A stretch of DNA of 64,000 bases from positions 124,001-188,000 of the forward strand of contig JAGKQI010000097.1 in assembly GCA_018806915.1 (NCBI GenBank), given 5' to 3'. Below the pieces are notes generated by a model, which was not told where the DNA came from, did no database searches, and was given only the letters and a program-made list of their open reading frames with translations. The translations under genes were made by a program, and so were the position numbers. Of this stretch, positions 55,166 through 64,000 are shown one piece after another (the first letter of the stretch is position 1; each line of letters begins with the position of its first letter). This DNA is from Phytophthora colocasiae. Lineage: Eukaryota > Oomycota > Peronosporomycetes > Peronosporales > Peronosporaceae.

Positions 55166-55761
55166 TATGAAGCTACCGCGATGATACGGCTCACACGTAG
55201 ATTATGTAGTTTCCAGATGACGCGGCTCAAGGTGTCGGTACCTTCATGTCGGCCGTCCTGGCACCAGCCTTGACGTAGATGCGGCGGCTGGCTTCACTCC
55301 TGTTCCACCGGCGCTACAAGCAATTGGTTATTCACACTCGTCTGTGTGATTGCTTAGCACTTGAAGAAGCTGTTGAAGAAGCGGAATCGTTGCCGACGGA
55401 TGCTTAGTGCCAGGATAGGTACTCCGATGCCATTATCGTCTTGCCGCTGAGTGGCAAGGCCTTTAATGACAATATTTATACCACCAGGCTTCGTACCCAC
55501 GCGATTGTAAAGGATGTATCAAGTCACTGCGCTCTGCCAACGATTAAGAAAGCGTATCGGAATATTCGCCGTCGTCGTAAAATACCCAAATAGGATGACG
55601 CACGAGCTCTTTTTAAACGATTAGTTTTTCGTCCAGTTGAGTGGCTAGTTGTGTTGATACATCCAAGTTATTTAAGCGGAATCAGGACTGGGATATTATT
55701 GACATTTATGACTGACGAAACGAATGTGCTTTTGGCGTGTTCTCCGTTATCCGAAATCATC
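55166..55761. other. Unassigned sequence
   Basis: A broken plus-strand frame ends with FNDNIYTTRLRTHAIVKD and a basic tail RNIRRRRKIPK at about 55470-55590; family unknown. Nothing else recognised. Confidence 0.4.
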
Positions 55762-56829
55762 TTAGCCTTTCCTTTTCTGATCACATAAGCCATTCTGTTT
55801 CGTTGATGCAAGCCCTGACTGACCGTTTAGTACCCGAAAAAAACTGAATACAAGCTGTAATACTCCTGCGCACAGAGGATGACTCATCTGATTGACGACG
55901 CTAACCAGCGCGATTTTGGACGGAATCGGGATTTTCAAAACATCTCCATCATGCTGCATGAGGTTCCTCAGCTCACTCATGGCAAATCTAGTATCGTAAA
56001 GCTTTAATAGAAGATTCTCCAGCTCTCGTGCCATGCGTAGATCGGGATTCCGCATGCAACGTACGAGGTCTTTCAACGTTCTACTGTTTTGGATCGTTAA
56101 CGATTTGATAGGCCACAGACGTAAAGAATTGTAGTCAGAAATTACCACGTCAAAGTCAAAGATTTCGAGTGCTTGAAGATTTGGGCATAGAGCAGAAAAT
56201 TCACTTAGATCAAGACGAATACCAGAGGAACGACGTGATCCATCGTCCGGTGCATACAGCAGTAACAAACGCAGATTTCTGCCGATCCAATACAGCAAAT
56301 CATTCACCAATGAGGCGGATTCACTGGATGCAAAGGACACTTGAAGTTCGCGTAGAACACTTGACCTTTGTGTCTTTTGCTCCTTTCTATCACGAGAAAC
56401 TTCTGATACGCCATCTCCAATGCGACTTCGACAAAGCCCAAATCTTGGCACGACAATTTCCACAACATTTTCCTCTTTGAACCAGGCCCGACAACGGACA
56501 GAACTGGGTACGACAATCGATACACCTTCACCTTCTTCGACTCCAATGAGCCATACAGTAGTCCCTTCCAGAATATCAACAAAACCGAATTCAGATATAT
56601 CGCGAGTTCTTGACGATAGCTCCAATCCTGTGCTCTTCGAGTGAGGAAAACCGTCTTTCATAACCTCCGCAATACTGCAAATATCTGACTCTGTCAACGT
56701 CGTTTTCCGTAGGTGTAGCGAAGGTTTAGCACAAGGACCACAACATACTGCATACACTAACCATGGCCACGACTCCGAGTCTGCAGATTCTAAAATGAAT
56801 TCGATCGATATGACGTTTGCGCGCTTCAA
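55762..56829 (-). CDS. Hypothetical protein, LRR-like, oomycete-expanded family
   Basis: Up to 355 codons. The first codon is TTG, so the true start is uncertain; an internal ATG near residue 57 is possible. Irregular leucine-rich stretches appear from about residue 185: LVNDLLYWIGRNLRLLLL, RLDLSEFSALCPNLQALEI, SLTIQNSRTLKDLV and LENLLLKLY. A segment near 300-330 (IPSKIALVSVVNQM) is reminiscent of proteins repeated many times in Phytophthora genomes. No signal peptide or catalytic motif. Its start overlaps sequence adjoining a Gypsy LTR end, so its 5' end may have been replaced. The function is unknown; LRR regions generally bind proteins. Confidence 0.5.
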   Translation of the reverse strand: MKRANVISIEFILESADSESWPWLVYAVCCGPCAKPSLHLRKTTLTESDICSIAEVMKDGFPHSKSTGLELSSRTRDISEFGFVDILEGTTVWLIGVEEGEGVSIVVPSSVRCRAWFKEENVVEIVVPRFGLCRSRIGDGVSEVSRDRKEQKTQRSSVLRELQVSFASSESASLVNDLLYWIGRNLRLLLLYAPDDGSRRSSGIRLDLSEFSALCPNLQALEIFDFDVVISDYNSLRLWPIKSLTIQNSRTLKDLVRCMRNPDLRMARELENLLLKLYDTRFAMSELRNLMQHDGDVLKIPIPSKIALVSVVNQMSHPLCAGVLQLVFSFFRVLNGQSGLASTKQNGLCDQKRKG

Positions 56830-56836
56830 AGTAAGT

Positions 56837-57091
56837 TGCGAAGTGAGTTTATTAAAGCAAGCAGTTCCCCGAGCTTACCTCCTAGTTCTACTTGCCTCAG
56901 TACGCTCCAGCTCCCCAGCACCAACCATTGGTACTTGTTGATGAAGGTCGCTGTTGACGCGGCACACATTGTATATGCAGCCCGATGTTGACGCGGTCTT
57001 CAGGTGTACATGTAGATGTCGGTAGGTCTCTGTCTGCACGTCGTCGCCGTCGGCGACAGCAGCGCCAGGTCGTCTGATACAATACCCCACA
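56837..57091 (-). repeat. 3' LTR of the Gypsy element
   Basis: On the minus strand it starts TGTGGGGTATTG right after the purine tract TTGGGGGCAG and ends CACTTCGCA after AATAAACTC. The same purine tract and TGTGG start are seen in the related element at 32167. The 5' partner is missing. Confidence 0.65.
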
Positions 57092-57245
57092 CTGCCCCCA
57101 AGACGACCAGACGCAAACTTGGTACCTTCCGATAACCTTCGGGTCACATTTCCCTTGACCGTTTCTGAACACATGTAGCCATGTCCCGTCGTATGTACCC
57201 AACTTCAACGGCAACGTGTTGAACTTGTACCCTTTCACTGCGATT

Positions 57246-60200
57246 GGACATAACTCCACAACCAGACACCCTTGAACCGCCAAAATTCTACTGGAGCTCC
57301 TCCACATTGTGGTCCTCAGCATACTTGGCCACCAGCGCCGGAACGTCACGCTTGATCGAATGGGCGGGTTTTCAGGAGTTCTCAGCGTCTTGTAGACCTC
57401 GCCAGGCAACAAGCAGCTCCAGCTCGCCAGACGCCGTGTTGAATCGGTGCGCAACTATGGCTCGGACTTCTAGAACAATTCCTTGCAGTGACACATGCTC
57501 ACGGATCTCGGCGGTCACGTCGAGGTCTGCATCGTAGTAGAACTTCAGCCTTGATCCATGAACGTCATACTCAGCCCCAGTGAGTAGATGACGGACGAGG
57601 AAAGAGTGAGGGAGGGCTTTGACAACCTGGAATGGCCCGACCCAACGCACCAGCAGCTTGTTTCCCTGCAGGCGCTTGTCCACCCTGGACCACAGCACGT
57701 AGTCCTCTTCACTGAAATTGCACACGGTGCCTTTGGAACGAGCCATTGCAGCCACGCGTTGCTGCTCACGGCGGTCACGAACAACGCGATGCATTCCGTG
57801 CAGGCTCTGTCGAAGAGTCTCGACAGCCTCTCGTAGCTCAGCCTTCTCCATTGGAAGGTTTCGTAGTACTCTCTCTGTAGGTGCAGCCACAACATCAAGG
57901 CAAGATGCTGCAGGTAGGCCGGTGAATAACTCTACCGGGGCACAGTTGCCTAGCGAGAACACTGGAGTGTGGTTCAGGTTCGCCTGAATGATAGGAAGTA
58001 GATGTACCCAATTGCGGGTGTCCAGCCGGCTCTCCAATAGCATAACACGCAGGACTTGAAGAATATCCCGGTTCACTCGCTCGACGGTACCATTAATCCA
58101 CGGCGTATACACCGGAGCGAACTGGTGAGTCGCACCAAGCCGCTCTGCCAACAGCTCCATCACTTCGTTCTTAAAATGCGAGCCATTGTCAGACATCCAC
58201 GAAACCGGAGCCCCTAACCGTTTGTTCCAATCAAGAATAGCTGCCACTGCAGTCTGACTGTCCGCTACATCTGCCGGTACAAGTTCGCAGTAGTAGGTAA
58301 GTTCGTCCTTGAGGACCAGCACGTACAAAGTGTCACCGTAGCTGTCACCGAGGTATAGGTAGTCGAGATGCAGGCACTCGTTGCGTTTAGCCACTGGTCG
58401 GTCTACAGTCCAGTTCCTTTGGATCACTTGACCGCCTTTGACGTGCTTGCATAAGAGGCACTGGTTGACAAACCGAGTGACCATTTGGCGGGCGTTTAAT
58501 AACACGAAACGGCGATCCAGAAGCTCCACCATCACGTTCACACCTCGATGCCCTTGGGTGCCACAATGCGCCACCACAAACAGACGCTTCAAAAGATTCT
58601 TCGCCTCGGAAGGTAACCACAGCTTCCCGTCCACTTCGATCCCATCGCTAACCGTGACAGCACTGTCAGGTTCATTTCCGCGATACTGTTGCTGTACGCG
58701 AACGACCTCAGCCCGCGTCGGCCACGTGAACTGGTCATTCTGCAACGGACGGAGCTCTGGGAGAGTCTGTGCAGAACGTGTAGTCACTCTACGAACTGCA
58801 AGCGGCTCAGATGCATCGGGATGCGCAGGTTGGCCCCAGCGAGAAATTATATCCGCCCAGAGGTTGGTCTCGCCAGCGATATGATGAATCACATACCGGC
58901 AACCCACTAGTTTCAACGCCCAGCGCTGGAGCTTTCCCTTGATGTGTTGTTTCACTTCTCGGTCAGGCGTAAAGATCTGGATCAGGTTCGAGTGGTCACA
59001 GTACACGTGGAAACCTTTCTCACGGACGAGCATGTAGTCTAGATCTCCACACGCTTTCACAATTGGGTACCCCTCCTTCTCAACGATCGACCAGTTTTTC
59101 TGTGCACCTTTGAACAGGCCACCTCGACATATCAGCAATTCATGTTGCTGCTCCTCCACAGGGACACCATCCTGCCAGTTCAGTACCTGAGTCAATACCA
59201 GTGCGTACCCGGTGAGCGAGGCATCGGAGAACATACAAACTGTCGCACCTTTGTCCGGAAACGCTAATTTGCACGAGCGTTCAACCATCATGAGCGTCTC
59301 GCGAAACGCCTCGGTCTCTGCGGCACTCCATTCCAGTATAGCTCCACTCAGCTGAGCTTTCCTACGCCCACGAGACTGTATCACATGCTCCAGTTTCTCA
59401 TGCAGAGGCGATGTGATGCGTGAGTAGTCCACCATCGAGTCTCTCAGCCAATTGAGAGCACACAGAAAATGCTGGAGCGCGGCTCCAGTGGGGGGTAATG
59501 GCATCTGCTGCAACGCAGCCAACCGCTCGGGATCATGCTCAACACCTTCTCCGTCGATCAGTTTTCCACACCATTTAACTCGCTTGGCAAAAAGTTTGCA
59601 CTTGCGAGCGTTTAGCTTTAACTTCCGCTGGCGTAAAATACCGAAAAAGATCGTCAGATTCTCGAGATATTCACTTGCAGTGCGTGCAAACAATAGCACA
59701 TCATCTATTCACACCAGTACACTCCGGAACAATAGGTCCCTCAGTACTTCGTTCATCTGAGCTTGGAAGTGTACTGCCGAATCACTAGCGCCTTGAGGTA
59801 CGCGAGTTGGCGTGAAAACTCCATCCTCTGTCACAAAACTGAACATCTCTCTGCTATTCGAATGCAGAGGCATCTGCCAGAAACCTTTGTGAAAATCAAA
59901 AGCTCCGAAACCGTAAGACCCACGTACGGACTCCGTCACGACTGCTAGATTCGGCGATGCACCCGCCAATGGCACCGTAAGACGGTTAACGGGTCGGTAA
60001 TCAATGGTAATGCGAAACTCATCCGTGCCCCGCTTCGCCACCGGTAGTGCCGGACACGCCCAGCGACTTTGAGTGTTGCGCTGAATTAAACCTGCTTCTT
60101 CAAGCTCCCGCACATATTCCCGAAGGAACTGTCGCTGAGCCTCGGGATATCGCCGGACACCACTACGGTACGGTTGTGCGCCGTCTTGTAGACGCACCTC

Positions 60201-61000
60201 AAGAGGCTGAACATCGGCAGCTTCATCGCGACCAAGGTTCACTCGAAAAACGTCCGAATAGCTGGTCACCAAGTCTCGTAGTTCGGCTGACAGGTTTGGT
60301 TCAAATCCGGCATCAATGGCCTCATCAACCATGCTTTGCAACAAGACATCAACTTCACTGCCGTCGGCAGCCCCCAGTACATCCAAGTCGTCGCTGGGTA
60401 TGTCATCTGCCTCAAGATCGGCGGTATCGATATGTTGTTGTGCCAATTGGGCAAACACCCCATCGAGGTCTACCCCGATTGATTGCAACGTCGTTTTTCC
60501 CAATAACAGCTCTTCCTCGGGTGCGTCAAGCACCAAACACTCGATGGCATCTAGATGCAACGGTCCTGCTGCTGTCACAATCTCTATGTCTATCAGGACC
60601 TTCTCATGACACAACATCGAGTTTCCGCCGGCTGCAACAACTTCCAGAGGTGGTTCAATTGCCACAGTAGGCAACTCGGGCATCAAGTCGCGTAACTCAG
60701 CCATCACCGGCCGACCTATAATGTTAACGTCCGAACCTGCGTTACGGAACTCGAGTTCACCTTCAGTAGTGACCCTCTTGACGCCCTGCGGGCGATTCCG
60801 TTTCTCCTTCATTAACTTCCCCACATTGGCCTTTTGCTCCGCGGTCGCGGTTGAGCAATCTCGAACCCAGTGAGGGCCCTTGCATACCAAACATCCATCG
60901 CGAGGAGGCTTCCGAGTACTTGCAGCGCCCGAACCATTTTCCTTGGTACTCCCCGCCTTAGGAAGCTGCTTAGAAGGTCGGTTATGGGCATCTGTCGGCT
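57246..61000 (-). pseudogene. Gypsy gag end and pol with two TGA stops
   Basis: One frame from about 61000. CCHC knuckle GCLVCKGPHWVRDC (60900-60860); protease region with AGSDVNIIG, where the catalytic DSG has become NAG; RT with ITIDYRPVNRLTV, FDFHKGFWQMPL and WIDD-type catalytic Asp pair at about 59706. RNase H shows MFSDASLTGYALV. Integrase has the H-C zinc finger (HCGTQGHRGV, CLLCKHVKGG), the first Asp in HLDYLYLGDSYG, MSDNGSHFKNEV and the Glu in TPWINGTVERVNRDI. The tail NKLLVRWVGPFQ leads into a chromodomain-like end (LLVAWRGLQDAENS). TGA replaces a Trp codon at 59709-59711 and at 57372-57374; after the latter the frame continues with IKRDVPALVAKYAED to about 57246. Confidence 0.87.
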
Positions 61001-61215
61001 ACAGCCGAAGAGCTGGTTTTCGGAGCACGAGGAATGGGGCTTCATCCAGATGTACACTATCCAGAGAAAAGGGAGCTCTGCCACCAACCACAAACGGACA
61101 GACGTCCTCGCTACCGCAGTCGATACGCGGGACCTCCAGTAGCTTTAGCAAAGTAGTCATTTCCGCTTTTACTTCGTCGAAAACAAACCCTTCTGCCACC
61201 TACGACTCTGTCACA

Positions 61216-61608
61216 ATGGTCATGCCGCCCTTCTCCGTACTTCTCATGCCAGAAGATGTCCATGACCAAGCCGTGGTATCCGTTCCTGTGTACGGAACAT
61301 GTGACACCATAGTAGGCAGTACCGCTACTATCCGGTTGTCGACACCTCCGCATGCAACTGTGCAAGTTTCAGCCTCAACGGCACGTCGTCGCCAGGTTGA
61401 CGTCAATGAGTACGACGCGGGGGCTCCAGGAGAATGGCTCCGTAAAGCTGTTGTCGGTGTCTCCAACGGAAACTACGTGACCGGCCAGGTTGTAGGATAC
61501 AACGGGAACGACGTCATCATCCGAACGTTACTTGGTGAATTTAACTCTCGAACGGTGGAACTAGAAGAGGTCGCACCGGTATTGTGTTTTCTGGTCGGTA
61601 ATACCTGA
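61216..61608 (+). CDS. ORF1 of the DIRS-like element, unknown function
   Basis: 131 codons from ATG 61216 to TGA 61608. A small beta-rich protein with VSVPVYGTCD, RRRQVDVNEYD and GNYVTGQVVGYNGNDVIIRTLLGEF. The last part resembles a short barrel (Tudor- or chromo-like spacing) but I cannot assign a family. It is followed after 15 bases by the gag-like ORF in the same orientation, so it is probably the first gene of the same element. Confidence 0.45.
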   Translation: MVMPPFSVLLMPEDVHDQAVVSVPVYGTCDTIVGSTATIRLSTPPHATVQVSASTARRRQVDVNEYDAGAPGEWLRKAVVGVSNGNYVTGQVVGYNGNDVIIRTLLGEFNSRTVELEEVAPVLCFLVGNT

Positions 61609-61623
61609 CTGCGGGTCGAGGAT

Positions 61624-63204
61624 ATGACTGCAGAGGAGTTGACCGACCAGTATACTGAGATTTTGGACAGAATTCTCGGGACCAATCAACGAGGATCACG
61701 CTCAATTCCGCGCCTACTCGCGGGACTTCAACCAGTTTGTGAACAGCCCCAAGCCACTGATACACTCCGGTGGACTAACACCCTAACTGGGGTCGAGTCT
61801 ACAGTGAGCGTACGCCATGCCGTTGACTATGCGTTCTTCGTCGACGGAAATCGCCGCATTCCCGCCAGTGCACGTGCCAACATTGGCGACGCATTTGATG
61901 CTGATCCTCGCCATACAAACGAGACGGCGGACCCGCCTAGTGGCGAAGAAACCGAGCGGGACGATCTCGAGATACTGTTACAGTCGATTGGAGGTGGCGC
62001 CATGGCACCCGAAGACTCCCCGAATCCAAATGCGACGTATCTAGCTGCACCAGTGCAATCCAGTACAGAGACACTTGTCCCACAGAACTGCCACGCCAAA
62101 ATCCTAGCTGCCATTGCGGATGACCCCGATCTCATTCGCTTTTATCTGGGACTTAGTAAAAAAGAATCGGGAAAACGACCTGCTCCGTCGACAGGGCAAC
62201 GGGAGTCCCAACGACGACGAGTCCTAGCCCCGTCGGACCTGCTCAATGCTTCCGAACCTAGCGAACGACGATCAAAAAACGCCTTCAATCCGACCCGGAC
62301 ACAGCAACTGATCAATGGTATCATCGCTGGACCGGACCACGCAGGTAAGGATCCTTCAGATATTGTTGATTCTATGATTTCATCCCGGTCCACAAAGTTC
62401 AAGCCACACCCAGCCATCATTACCCGTGTGTACGACATCCAGTTTGGAGCACGAGGCCTTTCAATCATGCACTTCTGGCGATTTGACTTCTCTGCGCGAA
62501 GGGCATGGTATGCAGACGGATCAGTAAACCTCAGCAATTTCTCAACCTCAGTGGCCATGCCGAAGGCACGGAAACCCGAGTCCCTTGGTGACATCTCAAA
62601 TGCACTTATGGTCCTGCTCGTATTTGCGGAAGAGTTCTTCGACCATCACACTTGTCGGTTGATCAGCGGCTCGAGGGAGTTTGTCGAAGAACTACGTAGT
62701 TTCTGCCAATGGAGCTCAGAGGACGTAGCAACTCTCACGTTCTGGTTCGACCGCTTGTTTGAAGACTACAGAGCTGCCACCGAGATGGACGCCCGTCATG
62801 GTACGACTTTACGGACGGAAATCCGCCGGAGGCTCTCTTTGCAAGACCCGGATTTGCAAAGTGTGCTATACGTTATCCAGACAGAACGTTTAGCGTCCTT
62901 GACAGCTGTCTCAACAAAGGCGACGGCAAGAACCGTATCATCTTCCCTTTCGATTGGAACACGTCGGACGGAGACAACCCGTTCGACCAGGAAGACACCT
63001 CAAGACGTCCTTGATGCGTTACCGAAACAAGGTCGACTCTCGGTCTGCATGAAACACCTATCGTCACGAGGTTGCACGTCCAAGAGCGATGACCGGTGTG
63101 CGTTTCCAAACCACGCCCACTTCATTCCAGACGACCTACCACCGGTAGTTCGCAAGTACATCTCAGCACAGATGGGAGGATTGCGCGAAGAGCTGCGCCA
63201 ATGA
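61624..63204 (+). CDS. Gag-like protein of a DIRS-like retroelement
   Basis: 526 codons, intact. The N-terminal 250 residues are polar with basic stretches (RESQRRRVLAPSD). The central part (about 260-400) is a folded gag-like core with TRVYDIQFGARGL, IMHFWRFDFSARRAWY and LTFWFDRLFEDYRAA. The C terminus has a Cys/His cluster (CMKHLSSRGCTSK, then CAFPNHAHF) that fits a zinc finger of C-x9-C-x6-C-x5-H type. The function is RNA or nucleoprotein packaging by analogy. The stop is TGA at 63202-63204, and the same frame continues open into the RT ORF. Confidence 0.6.
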   Translation: MTAEELTDQYTEILDRILGTNQRGSRSIPRLLAGLQPVCEQPQATDTLRWTNTLTGVESTVSVRHAVDYAFFVDGNRRIPASARANIGDAFDADPRHTNETADPPSGEETERDDLEILLQSIGGGAMAPEDSPNPNATYLAAPVQSSTETLVPQNCHAKILAAIADDPDLIRFYLGLSKKESGKRPAPSTGQRESQRRRVLAPSDLLNASEPSERRSKNAFNPTRTQQLINGIIAGPDHAGKDPSDIVDSMISSRSTKFKPHPAIITRVYDIQFGARGLSIMHFWRFDFSARRAWYADGSVNLSNFSTSVAMPKARKPESLGDISNALMVLLVFAEEFFDHHTCRLISGSREFVEELRSFCQWSSEDVATLTFWFDRLFEDYRAATEMDARHGTTLRTEIRRRLSLQDPDLQSVLYVIQTERLASLTAVSTKATARTVSSSLSIGTRRTETTRSTRKTPQDVLDALPKQGRLSVCMKHLSSRGCTSKSDDRCAFPNHAHFIPDDLPPVVRKYISAQMGGLREELRQ

Positions 63205-64000
63205 TGGCCACAAAAGCCCCAAGCGCCGAGTTTATCTGGCCAAGAATTGAGTCCGTCTTCATGTTTTCCTGTTCGTTCAGTGTCGCCAATGTTCAACAAG
63301 TCCATCCCCAACTCCTACTCTAGACGTTCAAGGTCGCCGTTCATACTACAGGCGCCGAAGAAGCTGGACCGTATACCCCGACCGAGTGGCCTGCCGTTTC
63401 GTGTCACACCGGGGACCGTTCGCCAGTTACAGGATATCCTTCACCGCCGATTGCACGAGCACGAGCTCACCCGCTGCGATCGGTTGGCCTCGACCTTTCT
63501 TCAGGCCGGTATCCGACCGCCGAAGTGCATTCTGTCCGCAACTGGCCCAACACAACTCACCTCTTCCGTCGATAGTGAGTTATGCAGCGCCCTCTCCACG
63601 CTAGTGGAGAAAACGTCCTTGTCGCTCGCCGCCACGATCGCGCTATGGCGCAACGAAACAACAGGCGATCCCCGACCAAACAAGGCGCTAGATCCAGTAT
63701 GGCTCGACATTCTACTGCATGGGTATCGTCACCAAGACCTGGTTGTGGCTGTAGCAACAAGAGGTGTTGCACACAAACTGAACTCCCCACGGCCACCGGA
63801 TGGAAATCACGTCCGGAACCATACAAGCGCACGGAAGTATACCCAAGCATTAATTCGCAGTCTTTCCGATGGACAAGCTTCAGGGACATACCTTGTTCTC
63901 GAACTACCGACGGCTCTACGATGGTCGGAACTTCGCTTTAGCCCGTTTGGGTGCCCTAAGAAAGACGTCGACCCTCTCATCGAAGCACGGCTCATCCATG
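63205..64000 (+). CDS. DIRS-like pol, N-terminal part (runs off the right edge)
   Basis: The frame is open from the gag TGA to the window end, with the first ATG at 63289. Residues near the end, LRWSELRFSPFGCPKKD and IEARLIHD, match the first reverse-transcriptase motifs of DIRS-type elements (SP-x-G-x-x-x-K and R-x-IHDLS). NHVRNHTSARKY upstream is also in the usual position. The catalytic YxDD, RNase H and the tyrosine recombinase expected of DIRS lie beyond the window. No LTR was seen upstream, consistent with DIRS. No frameshifts in 265 codons suggest a fairly young copy. Confidence 0.6.

Larger units (their letters stand above)
56837..61005 (-). mobile_element. Ty3/Gypsy chromovirus-like element, 5'-truncated
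   Basis: On the minus strand: end of gag with CCHC knuckle, protease region, reverse transcriptase, RNase H, integrase and a chromodomain-like tail, then the LTR. The gag N terminus and 5' LTR are absent; a DIRS-like element begins on the other strand within about 200 bp. The coding frame is continuous except for two TGA stops and a damaged protease site. Confidence 0.88.

Overview
The window reads as a transposon-rich stretch of a nuclear genome from a plant-pathogenic oomycete (Peronosporales; Phytophthora or a downy mildew). The basis is three secreted-effector families side by side: Crinklers with an LxLFLAK motif, NLP proteins with signal peptides, and one RXLR-EER protein. Around them lie Gypsy, Copia, DIRS-like, piggyBac, MULE, hAT and Crypton-type elements. 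Genes are intronless where intact. No tRNA, rRNA or CRISPR array was recognised.

Layout. 1-2125: 3' end of a Ty3/Gypsy element with an antisense ORF and a 3' LTR start; this whole stretch is a near-continuous chain of short perfect inverted repeats. 2126-6727: Copia element (minus), truncated in RNase H. 6771-7921: 45-bp tandem repeat, a short LTR-like block and its internal remnant. 7922-13277: TTAA-bounded piggyBac element holding a broken transposase and a SANT plus DOT1-like methyltransferase gene. 13325-15433: intact Crinkler (CRN1). 16.2-18.5 kb: helicase relic, intact NLP and a relic of its neighbour gene. 18.46-20.1 kb: non-coding, inverted-repeat-rich. 20.3-26.2 kb: piggyBac halves, tyrosine-recombinase relic, Gypsy pol relic. 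26.2-36.2 kb: second Crinkler copy (CRN2), with a piggyBac MITE in its upstream region, a Gypsy element in its coding region and a further 2.7-kb replacement. 36.4-39.3 kb: a different Crinkler pseudogene and an NLP pseudogene. 39.4-41.3 kb: intact MULE. 41.6-46.2 kb: gag-only LTR element inserted in the last codons of a putative mitochondrial-protein gene. 47.3-51.3 kb: two NLP pseudogenes and a third Crinkler copy (CRN3). 52.1-52.5 kb: foldback MITE. 53.4-54.0 kb: intact RXLR gene. 55.8-56.8 kb: LRR-like hypothetical gene. 56.8-61.0 kb: Gypsy chromovirus-like relic. 61.2-64.0 kb: DIRS-like element running off the window.

How it fits together: duplicated blocks carrying Crinkler and NLP genes have been copied several times and then disrupted, mostly by transposon insertion. 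Only CRN1, one NLP and the RXLR gene remain open among the effectors, and that NLP has lost its metal-binding residues. The two observations most worth pursuing are the inverted-repeat chain at 29-2105 and the piggyBac element that carries a chromatin-modifying methyltransferase gene. All identifications are by eye, from motifs and from comparing copies within the window.
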